From Rhizobium esperanzae (GTDB lineage: Bacteria > Pseudomonadota > Alphaproteobacteria > Rhizobiales > Rhizobiaceae): 64,000 nucleotides of DNA. The translations under genes and the position numbers were made by a program. Positions 35,087-43,823 of the stretch are shown in pieces (the first letter of the stretch is position 1; each line of letters starts with the position of its first letter). The stretch spans positions 62,001 to 126,000 of the forward strand of contig NZ_JACIFY010000005.1 of the NCBI RefSeq assembly GCF_014197615.1, read 5' to 3'. The notes beneath the pieces are model-generated. The model saw only the letters and a program-made list of their open reading frames with translations. It did not search any database and was not told the origin of the DNA.

Positions 35087-35126
35087 CAATTCCCGGCAAA
35101 AGCGCTTCGCGCTTTGCCGGGAATTG
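35087..35126. repeat. Long intergenic hairpin upstream of the aminopeptidase
   Basis: A 19-nt arm CAATTCCCGGCAAAAGCGC and an 18-nt arm GCGCTTTGCCGGGAATTG (one bulged A) enclose a 3-nt loop, followed by GCTCTAG. It lies 34 bp before the aminopeptidase ATG. It is not U-tailed. It resembles the AATTG-ended inverted repeat at 37976-38040 and may be another dispersed element. Confidence 0.7.
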
Positions 35127-35159
35127 CTCTAGCGTCGATGACAGAAGGCAGGTTGAACC

Positions 35160-36413
35160 ATGACTTTCATGCCCCAGAGCCAGAACACCATTGATCCCGA
35201 CAAGCTGGAGAAGCTTGCGGAAGTCGCCGTCAAGGTCGGGCTGCAGTTGCAGAAGGATCAGGATCTGGTGATCACGGCCCCCGTCGTGGCGCTGCCGCTC
35301 GTTCGCCTGATCACCAAACAGGCCTATCAGGCCGGCGCCGGGCTGGTGACCGCCTTCTATTCCGACGAGGAAACGACGCTGGCGCGCTATCAGTATGGCA
35401 GCGACGAGAGTTTCGACCGCGCCTCCGGCTGGCTCTACGAGGGCATGGCCAAGGCCTATGCCAACGGGGCCGCCCGTCTGGCAGTCGCCGGCGACAATCC
35501 GCTGCTGCTGTCGGCGCAGGATGCCGGCAGGGTCGGCCGCGCCAATCGCGCCATGTCCACCGCCTACAAGCCGGCGCTTGAAAAAATCTCGAATTTCGAC
35601 ATCAACTGGAACATCGTCTCCTATCCCAACCCGTCCTGGGCCAAGGTGGTTTTCCCCGACGATCCGGAACCGATCGCGATCGCCAAGCTCGCCAAGGCGA
35701 TCTTTGCCGCCTCGCGCGTCAATGTCAGTGACCCCATCGCCGCCTGGGCCGAGCACAATGCCAACCTTGCCAAGCGCTCCGCCTGGCTGAACGGCAAGCG
35801 CTTCGCCGCGCTGCATTTCAAGGGACCGGGCACCGACCTGACGGTCGGTCTTGCCGACGGGCATGAATGGCATGGCGGCGCATCCACCGCCAAGAACGGC
35901 GTTACCTGCAATCCGAACATCCCGACCGAGGAAGTCTTCACCACGCCGCATGCGCTGCGCGTCGAAGGCCATGTGTCGAGCACCAAGCCGCTGTCGCACC
36001 AGGGCACGCTGATCGACAATATCCAGGTGCGTTTCGAGGGCGGGCGCATCGTCGAGGCCAATGCCTCACGCGGCGAAGAGGTGTTGAACAAGGTGCTGGA
36101 TACCGACGAGGGCGCACGCCGGCTCGGCGAAGTGGCGCTGGTTCCGCATTCCTCGCCGATTTCGGCCAGCGGCATCCTGTTCTACAATACGCTGTTCGAC
36201 GAAAACGCCTCCTGCCACATCGCGCTCGGCCAGTGTTATTCCAAGTGCTTCCTCGACGGCGCGACATTGAGCCAGGAGCAGATCAAGGCGCAAGGCGGCA
36301 ATTCCAGCCTGATCCATATCGACTGGATGATCGGCTCCGACAAGGTCGATATCGACGGCATCACACCGGATGGTTCGCGGGTTGCTGTGATGCGCCAGGG
36401 CGAGTGGGCCTGA
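35160..36413 (+). CDS. M29 family aminopeptidase (thermophilic aminopeptidase type)
   Basis: The 417-residue protein matches peptidase family M29 (AmpS/PepS/aminopeptidase T), a cytoplasmic metallo-aminopeptidase. Recognisable regions are LEKLAEVAVKVGLQLQKDQDLVI at the N-terminus, GKRFAALHFKGPGTDLTVGL, the metal-ligand segment NIPTEEVFTTPHALRVEGH, LGEVALVPHSSPIS (Glu and His ligands), HIALGQCYSKC and HIDWMIGSD (His and Asp). GGCAGG lies upstream of the ATG. Its last 53 bases overlap the 3' end of the convergent EamA gene. Confidence 0.95.
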   Translation: MTFMPQSQNTIDPDKLEKLAEVAVKVGLQLQKDQDLVITAPVVALPLVRLITKQAYQAGAGLVTAFYSDEETTLARYQYGSDESFDRASGWLYEGMAKAYANGAARLAVAGDNPLLLSAQDAGRVGRANRAMSTAYKPALEKISNFDINWNIVSYPNPSWAKVVFPDDPEPIAIAKLAKAIFAASRVNVSDPIAAWAEHNANLAKRSAWLNGKRFAALHFKGPGTDLTVGLADGHEWHGGASTAKNGVTCNPNIPTEEVFTTPHALRVEGHVSSTKPLSHQGTLIDNIQVRFEGGRIVEANASRGEEVLNKVLDTDEGARRLGEVALVPHSSPISASGILFYNTLFDENASCHIALGQCYSKCFLDGATLSQEQIKAQGGNSSLIHIDWMIGSDKVDIDGITPDGSRVAVMRQGEWA

Positions 36414-37272
36414 CCGGCATCGTCGCGCGCTGACTGAGCCAGACGCCGGCAAGCACCATGGCGAAACCGGCGATCTGCGCCGGCGCCAGGCTCTGGCCGA
36501 GCGCCAACCAGCCAAGCAAAGTCGCGACGACGGGGCTCAGAAAGCCGAGAGAGGCGACCGCCGAGGGCTCGATGCGCGACAGGCCGCGAAACCAGAGCAG
36601 ATAGGTGAAGGCCGCGCCGATCAGGCCGAGATAGGTGATGCCGGCAATGTTTGCAGCGCTCAGCGTCGGTAGCGCCGGTTCGAGCAAAAGCGCAAAAGGC
36701 AGCAGCAGGATGCCGCCCGCCGTCAATTGCCAGGCGGTGAAGGTCAGGTTTGACACCGCCGGCGCCCAGCGCCGGGTCAGCACGGTGCCGAAAGCCATCG
36801 ACACGGCGCCGGCGAGCCCGGCGGCCACCCCGACCGGATCGAGCCCCGCCTTCGGCGTCAATACCAGTAGTCCGACGCCGGCCACGCCGGCAAGACCTGC
36901 CAGCACCGCAAGCAGCCGGATCGGCATGCCGAGGAAAAACCGCGACAGCGCGATGACGATCAGCGGCTGCACGGCGCCGACCGTTCCGGCAACGCCGCCG
37001 GGCAGCCTGTAGGCCGAGACGAAGAGCATCGCCCAGAAGAACGAGAAGTTCAGGGCGCCGAGAATGATGGCCCTTCCCCACCAGATTCCGGTCGGCAACA
37101 TCCGAACAATCAGCAACAGAAGCAGACCTGCCGGCAGGGCGCGCAGCAGGGCGACCGTCAGCGGATAGCCCTGGGGCAGAAAGGATGTGGTGACGAAATA
37201 GGTACTGCCCCAAATGGCCGGCGCCACGGCGGTCGTCAGCACGTCGGCGAGGTATCGCGAATTTGTCTTCAT
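36361..37272 (-). CDS. EamA/DMT family transporter
   Basis: The 303-residue protein with ten predicted membrane spans is made of two EamA repeats: APAIWGSTYFVTTSFLPQGYPL to VLAGLAGVAGVGLLVLTP, and TAWQLTAGGILLLPFA to AGFAMVLAGVWLSQ. It is probably an inner-membrane exporter of amino acids or drugs (YedA/RhtA-like). It is divergent from a MarR gene, with two operator-like palindromes in the 81-bp spacer. It is convergent with and overlaps the aminopeptidase gene by 53 bp. Confidence 0.94.
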   Translation of the reverse strand: MKTNSRYLADVLTTAVAPAIWGSTYFVTTSFLPQGYPLTVALLRALPAGLLLLLIVRMLPTGIWWGRAIILGALNFSFFWAMLFVSAYRLPGGVAGTVGAVQPLIVIALSRFFLGMPIRLLAVLAGLAGVAGVGLLVLTPKAGLDPVGVAAGLAGAVSMAFGTVLTRRWAPAVSNLTFTAWQLTAGGILLLPFALLLEPALPTLSAANIAGITYLGLIGAAFTYLLWFRGLSRIEPSAVASLGFLSPVVATLLGWLALGQSLAPAQIAGFAMVLAGVWLSQRATMPVRPTRPGASQQPANHPV

Positions 37273-37279
37273 CTCAAGA

Positions 37280-37332
37280 ATCTCTATATCAAGATAAATT
37301 CAGGATAGCTTGTTTTATCTTGACGTCAAGAT
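37280..37332. promoter_or_regulatory. Paired MarR-type operators between EamA and marR
   Basis: ATCTTGACGTCAAGAT at 37317-37332 is a perfect 16-bp palindrome. ATCTCTATATCAAGAT at 37280-37295 shares its outer ATCT and right-hand TCAAGAT. Centres are 37 bp apart. One site lies next to the EamA start (37272), the other 22 bp before the MarR start (37354). Confidence 0.7.
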
Positions 37333-37353
37333 GTCTGCTGATATCGATACGGA

Positions 37354-37851
37354 ATGGCCGATGAGAAGCACGATCACGTCGACAGGATCCTGGCGCAATG
37401 GCGGCGTGAGCGGCCGGACCTCGATGTCGAACCGATGGGCATCCTCGGGCGCCTGAAGCGCCTTGGCACCCATCTCGGCCGCGAGGTCGAAGCCGTGTTG
37501 CTGGAGCACGGGCTTTCCACCTCCGCCTTCGATGTGCTCGCCACCCTTCGCCGCTCCGGCACGCCTCACCGACTTTCGCCGGGCGAGCTTCTGGAGATGA
37601 CGATGGTCAGTTCCGGGACGATGACGAACCGGATCGACCAGTTGGAGAAGGCGGGCTTCGTCCAGCGTATCCTCAATCCCGAAGACAGGCGCAGCGTGCT
37701 GATTGCTCTGACGGACAAGGGGTTTGCGACCGTCGAAAAGGCGGTCGACGCCCATGCCGCCAACCAGCAGCGGCTGATGGGAAATCTGAACGCTGCCGAC
37801 AAGGCGGAGCTCGACAGATTGCTGCGCAAGTTTCTCTCGGATTTCGAGTAG
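37354..37851 (+). CDS. MarR family transcriptional regulator (divergent from EamA)
   Basis: The 165-residue MarR protein has a helical N-terminus, then the winged helix ELLEMTMVSSGTMTNRIDQLEKAGFVQRILNPEDRRSVLIALTDKG at about 78-125 (the DRR wing motif is clear). It should bind the paired palindromes just upstream and control the divergent EamA exporter and itself. The Shine-Dalgarno is weak (GATACGGA). Confidence 0.93.
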   Translation: MADEKHDHVDRILAQWRRERPDLDVEPMGILGRLKRLGTHLGREVEAVLLEHGLSTSAFDVLATLRRSGTPHRLSPGELLEMTMVSSGTMTNRIDQLEKAGFVQRILNPEDRRSVLIALTDKGFATVEKAVDAHAANQQRLMGNLNAADKAELDRLLRKFLSDFE

Positions 37852-37891
37852 TTCGCGCGTTCGATCATGCGGTGGAGTGCTTACCGCATGG

Positions 37892-38101
37892 ATACTCGGG
37901 TCAAGCCCGAGTATGACGGAGAATGGGGGCACGATGGGCAAGAAACCGGACACCGGGAGAAATTTCAGCAAAAATGCGCGAGCGGTTTTGCATTAGGAAT
38001 TGTGCAAACAATGACGGCAATTCCCCAAAAACCGCTGCGCTTACGGTTCTTGCTGCATAGCCTCCCCCACCCTCTGTCGTCCTCGGCCTTGAGCCGAGGA
38101 C
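37892..38101. repeat. Cluster of palindromic intergenic units
   Basis: The 310-bp gap 37852-38161 holds no gene but three inverted repeats. Two related units of form CTCGG-sTCAAGs-CCGAG, in opposite orientation, lie at 37892-37914 (arms ATACTCGGG) and 38079-38101 (arms GTCCTCGGC). Between them is a longer imperfect inverted repeat, 37976-38040 (arms about 25 nt, GCGCnAGCGGTTTT...GAATTG). It has the layout of a BIME-like composite element. Confidence 0.65.
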
Positions 38102-38161
38102 CCATGGCGGCAAACACCGCGTTCGGGTTCACCACAGCGTCAGTGACGATGCAGAATTGCT

Positions 38162-39745
38162 CTAGAACAGGCTTCCCTGTTTCGGCGGCGGCTCGGTGGC
38201 CTTGGCCGTCCGCTTCTTCGACCCTCCCGGCGGCATGCCGCCTTCGGTGGTGACGGCGCCGATGCGGCCGTCGGAAAATTCGATGGAGACCGCGGCACCG
38301 GCCGAAAGAGCGGCAGCCTGCGAGATCGGCCTGTCCTCGTCGTCGCGGATCACTGCGTAACCGCGCTTCAGCACGTTTTTGTAGGACAGCGACTGCAGCA
38401 CTCGGTCCTGTGCCGCAAGCGCGGCTCTTGCCCGGATCAGCTGATGGGATGTGGCGGTGTCGGCGTGCCTGATGAGATTGCCGAGACGCTCGCGGGAGCG
38501 GTCGGTTTGCGCCTTCAACCGTGCCGGCAACGAGGCGAGGATGGCCTCGGCGCGCTCGACACGCGATGTCGAGCGGTCGATCAGCCGCTCGACCATGCGT
38601 TCAGCCCGCACCATGCGCTCGTTCAGCGTCTGGCGGCGCTCGGCGATACGATTGGAGAGCATATCGGGGCGCAGATGCGAGGCGGCGCGTTCGAAGCCGC
38701 GGCGTTTGTTGATGGTGTTGAGTTCCAGCCCGCGGCCGAGGCCGGCCGCCGCTTCGTCGAAACGACGGCGCGGCAGGGCGAGAAGCTGGTCGAGCGACGG
38801 CAGAGCCCGCATCAGGGCGCGGACGGACTGGCGGCGCTGATCCATCTGCCGGTTCATGCAGCCTTGCAGGCGCGCGGCGAGAGCAGCCGCCTGCGCTTCC
38901 AACTCAGCCTTAACAGGCACCGCCATTTCCGCAGCCCCCGTCGGCGTCGGCGCGCGGACATCGGCGGCATAATCGATCAGCGTCCAGTCGGTTTCGTGTC
39001 CGACCGCCGAGATCAGCGGTATCCGGCTTTCGGCGGCTGCGCGCACGACCACTTCGTCGTTGAAGCTCCAGAGATCCTCAAGACTGCCGCCGCCGCGTGC
39101 AACGATCAGCACGTCCGGGCGCGGGATGGCGCCTGAAGGTTCCATCGCGTTGAAGCCGCGAATGGCGTTCGCCACCTCCTCGCCTGATCCCTCCCCCTGC
39201 ACCTTCACCGGCCAGACGAGGACATGCACGGGAAAACGATCGGAGATGCGGTGCAGAATATCGCGGATCACGGCGCCGGTCGGCGAGGTAACGACGCCGA
39301 TCACCCTGGGCATGAAGGGCAGCCGCTTCTTGCGGGCGGCATCGAACAGGCCCTCGGCGCCGAGCCTGCGCTTGCGCTCCTCGATCAGCGCCATCAGCGC
39401 GCCGGCGCCGGCCGGCTCCAGCGTCTCGATGACGATCTGGTATTTGGAGGAACCGGGAAAGGTCGTGACCTTGCCGGTGGCGATGATCTCCATGCCCTCT
39501 TCCGGGCGAAACTTCAGCCGCGAGAAGGTGCCCTTCCATATGACGGCGTCGATGCGGGCACGGTCGTCCTTCAGCGCGAAATAGGCATGACCCGAGGAGT
39601 GCTGACCACGATAGCCCGATATTTCGCCGCGCACGCGAACCTGGTCAAAGGCCGTTTCGACGGTGCGCTTGATCGAGCCGGAAAGCTCCGAAACCGAATA
39701 TTCGGCAAGGTTGGTCGGCGAATCGCTGTCGAAGACATTGCTCAT
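38162..39745 (-). CDS. xseA: Exodeoxyribonuclease VII large subunit
   Basis: The 527-residue catalytic subunit of ExoVII degrades single-stranded DNA. It has an N-terminal OB-fold ([33 protein letters not shown]), the catalytic core with [19 protein letters not shown] and [28 protein letters not shown], a long coiled-coil region (about 280-430) and the C-terminal [11 protein letters not shown] segment. XseB is not in the window. A proline/lysine-rich tail of about 40 residues after residue 485 is longer than in E. coli. Confidence 0.97.
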   Translation of the reverse strand: MSNVFDSDSPTNLAEYSVSELSGSIKRTVETAFDQVRVRGEISGYRGQHSSGHAYFALKDDRARIDAVIWKGTFSRLKFRPEEGMEIIATGKVTTFPGSSKYQIVIETLEPAGAGALMALIEERKRRLGAEGLFDAARKKRLPFMPRVIGVVTSPTGAVIRDILHRISDRFPVHVLVWPVKVQGEGSGEEVANAIRGFNAMEPSGAIPRPDVLIVARGGGSLEDLWSFNDEVVVRAAAESRIPLISAVGHETDWTLIDYAADVRAPTPTGAAEMAVPVKAELEAQAAALAARLQGCMNRQMDQRRQSVRALMRALPSLDQLLALPRRRFDEAAAGLGRGLELNTINKRRGFERAASHLRPDMLSNRIAERRQTLNERMVRAERMVERLIDRSTSRVERAEAILASLPARLKAQTDRSRERLGNLIRHADTATSHQLIRARAALAAQDRVLQSLSYKNVLKRGYAVIRDDEDRPISQAAALSAGAAVSIEFSDGRIGAVTTEGGMPPGGSKKRTAKATEPPPKQGSLF

Positions 39746-40052
39746 TCCTTCTTTCTAGCGCATCGGCGGCAAACGGGAAGGTCGGTAGCGATGCAGAGGC
39801 CGTTTTCCCGGCTATTGAAATCGGCAACGCGCTGACGCTGTCGTCGCGCCGTCAAGCTCGGCCGGCGTGGCGACCGAGAGCGAAATCGCCTAAATTCGTT
39901 TGGTTGCGGAACGGATAGTTACAATTCGCGTTTTACACGAAAGGGATTGCTAACCACCGCAATACAAAGGCTTTTCTGCTACGATGGCCGGTAAGTCTTC
40001 GTTAGCTGGCGCTTCCTATGCTTCCCCTCGTTATCTCTGGGAAGGTGCTGAA

Positions 40053-40298
40053 ATGATTATTCTCACAGCAGCAGCATTGGGCGTCAGCGCCGGGCAAATG
40101 CGCTCGGCCGCCGCGATCGCGTTGGTCGCCGCGCTGATCGGAATGACATTCGCGGTGGCGGCGATAACCTCGCCCGGGCCGGTGTCAATTCTGGCATTCG
40201 TCTATGCCGTTCTCGGCTATAATGCCGGCCTCATGCTCTTTGTTCTCGGCCTCTACGCCAGTGCGCGCCTTCGCCGCGCGCCGCGCGTTTCCCACTAA
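40053..40298 (+). CDS. Small two-span membrane protein
   Basis: The 81-residue protein has two or three hydrophobic stretches (about residues 2-14, 20-40 and 45-70: AIALVAALIGMTFAVAAI; SILAFVYAVLGYNAGLMLFVLGLYA) and a basic tail (RLRRAPR). GGAAGGTG lies 7-8 nt before the chosen ATG; a longer in-frame start at 39984 is less likely. I recognise no family. Small membrane proteins of this type occur next to polysaccharide genes in rhizobia. The spacer 39746-40052 is otherwise empty apart from AT-rich promoter-like sequence. Confidence 0.6.
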   Translation: MIILTAAALGVSAGQMRSAAAIALVAALIGMTFAVAAITSPGPVSILAFVYAVLGYNAGLMLFVLGLYASARLRRAPRVSH

Positions 40299-40322
40299 AG
40301 ACTGCCGGCACAGCTGGCGGCG

Positions 40323-42167
40323 TCAATTCGCCGCCGGCCGATAGCGAAAGAACTGAACGCCGGCATCCGGCGCCTTCGGCAGCGGCTCCAGATAGGGCGG
40401 GATATTGCCCTTGCCGAGCTCAGCATAGAGACCATCCGGCTTCAGCTTGGCGAGTTGACGCGTCTGCGGGTCATCCGCGCAGAAGGCCAGCATCGTGACG
40501 CCGGCTCCTTTCAGGAAGGCTTCCGCCTCCTGCGGCTCCGCCAGGCCGATATGCAATTCCGTCAGCATGCCGCCCTGATTGCGGTGATAGGGTGCGGAGA
40601 GAACCCGGTTTTCCGTGAAGCGGAGGATCGGCACGCCCATTTCCGACGGGGCAGCGATCAGCCCGGCCGGAAGCCCGGCAAGCGGCGCCAGCGCTGCTTT
40701 CGATGTGCAGGGATGCTCCTGTGCCGCCGTTGCCTGTTTCTGCACATCATTTTGCACCTGCCGCGAGACAAGCCCGCCGCCGACCGCCCAGGCGGCCGGA
40801 ACGCTTGCGAGCACGGTCACGACATAGACGAAGGCGGCGGCGACATTCTCGCTGTCTTCGTTGGAGATACGTCTGACATCGATGATCAGCAAAGCAAGCG
40901 GCAGAATGGAAAGCAGGTTCGAGAAGGTGGAGCCGCGCACCTGGACCAGCGCGATGGCCCAGCTCGTGGCGAGCAGGATGAGCAGGATCAGGTGGATCTG
41001 GGTGCGGTCGCGCCGGGCGATGCGGAAGATGCAGACGGCGATGCCGAACAGACCCGCCGCATAGAAGGCGCCGACCGAAAAGGAATCGGTCCGTGCGAGA
41101 GCGAAAATCGACTGCGCTTCCGTAACATTCCTCAGCCAGAGTTCGACCAGCATCGGATCGAGACCGGCCAGCGGATTGCTCAGGCATTGCGGGGCGATCA
41201 CAACAGCCGAACCAAGAACGCCGGCGCCGACGACGGCCAGCGCCGCAAAGCGCATGGGCCGGCGCAGGCGGCTCGCAAAAACTGCCGAAAACAGCAACAA
41301 TCCGCCGCCGATCGCCGCCAGGCTGTAGTAACCGAGCGAGAGATTGTCGCAGGTGACCATGGAATAAAGCCGGGGCGGCACCGTTGCGACAAAGAGGATG
41401 CTGATCGCAATCGCCAGCGCCAATCCGAAGGAGCGAGCGGCGACGGCGAAGTTTTCACCCTCCCACGCCCAGAGCAGGGCAACGGTCAGGCAGACGGCTG
41501 CGACGAAGGGCGTCGTTTCGGCGCCGATGGCAATGGCGACGGCCGCCGCGGTACCGGCGACCGCATAATTCCAGCCGCGACGCTCGGGGTCCAGCAGCAT
41601 CGCCACCATCGTCGCGACCAGCGCCAGCTGGGCATTGTGATGGTCGATGGCGCCCGGCGCGAAACGGCTTCCGGTATAGATGGCAAGGCCGGTCAGGACG
41701 AGACTGATGTGCATGCCGGCAACCCCGCCGATGCGCCGGCCGGCAACGGCCATGGCGAGCATGGCGGGCAGAATGAGCGACAGGGGCCAAACGGCGAGTG
41801 CCAGTGCCTCGGCCGTCTTGGGGGGCGCAAACAGGCCGAAGAACCGGATCAGCGAGGCGATCGGCAGATCGATCAGCCGCGACCAGTGCATCAGCGTGCC
41901 GCCGTCGATGCCAAGACGGTACTGCATCAGATCGAACCAGCTTTGCCCGGCCAGTAAATCGCGCACCTCGACGAGACGCATTCCGTCGTCATTGTCGGGG
42001 CCGACATAATCGGTGGCGCGGTAAAACTTGGCGGCGAAAATGACGACGGCGAAGATGACGCTATAGGCAATGACGGTTGGCCACAGCCGCGTCAGCAGGC
42101 CGGACACCTTTCCCTTGGGGGTGGCGGTCGCGAATGATGCATTGGCGATCGGCTGCACAGCGTTCAT
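40323..42167 (-). CDS. GT-C type polytopic membrane glycosyltransferase-like protein
   Basis: The 614-residue protein has about 11-13 membrane spans and a C-terminal soluble region (from about residue 490). The first large loop has an acidic motif, YVGPDNDDGMRLVEVRDLLAG, followed by MHWSRLIDLP. A later loop has FAPGAIDHHNAQLALVA. Acidic first loops are typical of GT-C enzymes that use polyprenyl-phosphate sugars (GT39/STT3-like architecture). The sugar and acceptor are unknown. It is divergent from the GtrB/GtrA-like genes, 161 bp apart, which would supply a lipid-linked sugar. A GC hairpin (40316-40335) covers its stop codon. Confidence 0.8.
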   Translation of the reverse strand: MNAVQPIANASFATATPKGKVSGLLTRLWPTVIAYSVIFAVVIFAAKFYRATDYVGPDNDDGMRLVEVRDLLAGQSWFDLMQYRLGIDGGTLMHWSRLIDLPIASLIRFFGLFAPPKTAEALALAVWPLSLILPAMLAMAVAGRRIGGVAGMHISLVLTGLAIYTGSRFAPGAIDHHNAQLALVATMVAMLLDPERRGWNYAVAGTAAAVAIAIGAETTPFVAAVCLTVALLWAWEGENFAVAARSFGLALAIAISILFVATVPPRLYSMVTCDNLSLGYYSLAAIGGGLLLFSAVFASRLRRPMRFAALAVVGAGVLGSAVVIAPQCLSNPLAGLDPMLVELWLRNVTEAQSIFALARTDSFSVGAFYAAGLFGIAVCIFRIARRDRTQIHLILLILLATSWAIALVQVRGSTFSNLLSILPLALLIIDVRRISNEDSENVAAAFVYVVTVLASVPAAWAVGGGLVSRQVQNDVQKQATAAQEHPCTSKAALAPLAGLPAGLIAAPSEMGVPILRFTENRVLSAPYHRNQGGMLTELHIGLAEPQEAEAFLKGAGVTMLAFCADDPQTRQLAKLKPDGLYAELGKGNIPPYLEPLPKAPDAGVQFFRYRPAAN

Positions 42168-42328
42168 CGTGGTTAGCGGTCCGTTTCCAAAGATGCCAAA
42201 CCTTAGCCGCCGCCGATCAAGAAAGTGTAAAGCTGTTGGCCGCCGCCACGGATTTCGGCTGCGTCATAGGGTCTTATTAACGCCGGTTGGTTTAGGCTCG
42301 GCACGGCTTTTGTGTAACGAGTAAAGTC

Positions 42329-43336
42329 ATGGCCCGATCGCGTACCGATAAACTGGACATTGCCGTCCTGCTTCCCTGCTATAATGAGGCCGCGACGATC
42401 GGCCCTGTCGTGCGAGGTTTCCGGGCGGCGCTGCCGGATGCGGCGATCCATGTCTACGACAACAATTCCACCGACGGGACAGCGCTGCAGGCGATGCTTG
42501 CCGGTGCGCATGTCGTGCGCGAGCGGCGCCAAGGCAAGGGCCATGTCGTGCGCCGCATGTTCGCCGACATCGAGGCTGACATCTATATCATCGCCGACGG
42601 CGACGGAACCTATACGCCCGCCGATGCCGAGGAACTGGTGCGCACGCTGCTGACGGAGCGCGCCGACATGGTGGTGGGCACCCGGCGCGGCGTGCATGAC
42701 GATGCCGGCCGTCAGGGTCATGCGCTCGGCAACCGGTTGTTCAACCTGCTCTACCGGATGATCTTCGGCCCCGATTTCACCGACATCTTTTCCGGCTACC
42801 GTGCTTTTTCGCGCCGTTTCGTCAAAAGCTTCCCGGCAGTATCGGGCGGCTTCGAGATCGAGACCGAAATGTCCGTGCACGCCTCCCGGCTGAAGCTGCC
42901 GGTCAGCGAGCTGGAGCTCGACTACGGCCGCCGGCCGGAAGGCTCACATTCCAAGCTTTCGACCTTCCGTGACGGCGCCAAGATCCTCTGGATGTTTGCG
43001 ATGCTGATGAAGGAGACGCGGCCCTTCGCCTTTTTCAGCGCGATCAGCGCCGCCTTCATGCTGACGAGCCTCGGCTTCATGGCCCCGGTGCTGGCGGAAT
43101 ATTTCCAGACAGGTCTGGTCAGCCGCATGCCGACCTGGGTGCTGTCGATGGCGCTGATGATGATCTCCTTCATGCTGTTCACCGCCGGCGTCATCCTGGA
43201 TTCCGTTGCACGCGCCCGCGCCGAACAGCTTCGCATCCATTATATGAGCCTGGAGACGCCGAGCGCGATGAAGGCGCCGCTCAGCGACACAGGGCCGATA
43301 GCGCGCCCCGGTCGCGGGAAGGCGGATGCGGCATGA
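42329..43336 (+). CDS. GT2 polyprenyl-phosphate glycosyltransferase (GtrB/DPM1-like)
   Basis: The 335-residue GT2 enzyme starts LDIAVLLPCYNEAATIGPVV, with YDNNSTDGT, the metal-binding IIADGDGTYTPADA (D-x-D) near residue 95 and FTDIFSGYRAFSRRF. Two membrane spans lie near the C-terminus (about 235-258 and 272-297). This is the GtrB/dolichol-phosphate-mannose-synthase layout: it transfers a sugar from a nucleotide donor to undecaprenyl phosphate on the cytoplasmic face. Its stop codon overlaps the GtrA-like start by 4 bp (ATGA). Confidence 0.91.
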   Translation: MARSRTDKLDIAVLLPCYNEAATIGPVVRGFRAALPDAAIHVYDNNSTDGTALQAMLAGAHVVRERRQGKGHVVRRMFADIEADIYIIADGDGTYTPADAEELVRTLLTERADMVVGTRRGVHDDAGRQGHALGNRLFNLLYRMIFGPDFTDIFSGYRAFSRRFVKSFPAVSGGFEIETEMSVHASRLKLPVSELELDYGRRPEGSHSKLSTFRDGAKILWMFAMLMKETRPFAFFSAISAAFMLTSLGFMAPVLAEYFQTGLVSRMPTWVLSMALMMISFMLFTAGVILDSVARARAEQLRIHYMSLETPSAMKAPLSDTGPIARPGRGKADAA

Positions 43337-43710
43337 GAAAGCTCATCCGCTTTGCCATCGCCGGCGGCATCGGTTTCCTCGTCGATGCCGGCGTGCTCTT
43401 GGCGCTGCTCGATCTGACACCGCTCGGCCCATTTCTGGCGCGGATCATCGCCATCGCATTGGCAATGGCGGCGACCTGGGTTTTCAACCGGAGCTTCACC
43501 TTCGACCGCTCCGGCCGGTCGCTTGCCGCCGAAGGCTTCCGTTACGGCTCGGTCGGGGTGACGGCGGCGCTCGTCAATTACGGGCTGTATTCCGCCCTTC
43601 TGCTGTCGCTGCCGGCGCTTCAGCCGCTTGCGGCCATGGTGATGGCCAGCATCGCCTCGATGGTCTTCAGCTTCTTCGGCTATTCGCGCTTCGTCTTCCG
43701 CGCCGAATAA
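43333..43710 (+). CDS. GtrA-like flippase protein
   Basis: The 125-residue protein has four membrane spans and the GtrA pattern: KLIRFAIAGGIGFLVDAGVLLALL, then MAATWVFNRSFTFDRSG (the W-x-F-N-R-x-[FW]-T-F signature) and VFSFFGYSRFVFRAE. GtrA proteins are thought to flip undecaprenyl-phosphate-linked sugars across the inner membrane. It is translationally coupled to the GtrB-like gene. A partial RIME-like element follows. Confidence 0.93.
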   Translation: MRKLIRFAIAGGIGFLVDAGVLLALLDLTPLGPFLARIIAIALAMAATWVFNRSFTFDRSGRSLAAEGFRYGSVGVTAALVNYGLYSALLLSLPALQPLAAMVMASIASMVFSFFGYSRFVFRAE

Positions 43711-43749
43711 TGACAGCGCAGCGCTTCCAAAGGACGCGCCGAGGACGCT

Positions 43750-43823
43750 GCAAGACTTTGAATCTTTGCTTTACGCACGTCGTTCTCGCAAAACCGCGGC
43801 ACGCTTTTGCGCGGCATGCTTTA
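43750..43823 (-). repeat. Partial RIME-like element, copy 4
   Basis: The right-hand two thirds of an inverted-orientation copy is recognisable (ACGCACGTCGTTCTCGCAAAA then CTTTTGCGCGGCATGC), ending in TTTA at 43823. The left part has diverged or is replaced. The terminal TTTA forms the TAA stop codon of the oxidoreductase gene on the minus strand. Confidence 0.75.

Noticed and set aside
40455..41957. 500-codon plus-strand frame opposite the GT-C gene
   Set aside because: It is hydrophilic and low-complexity, mirroring a membrane protein on the other strand; a classic shadow.
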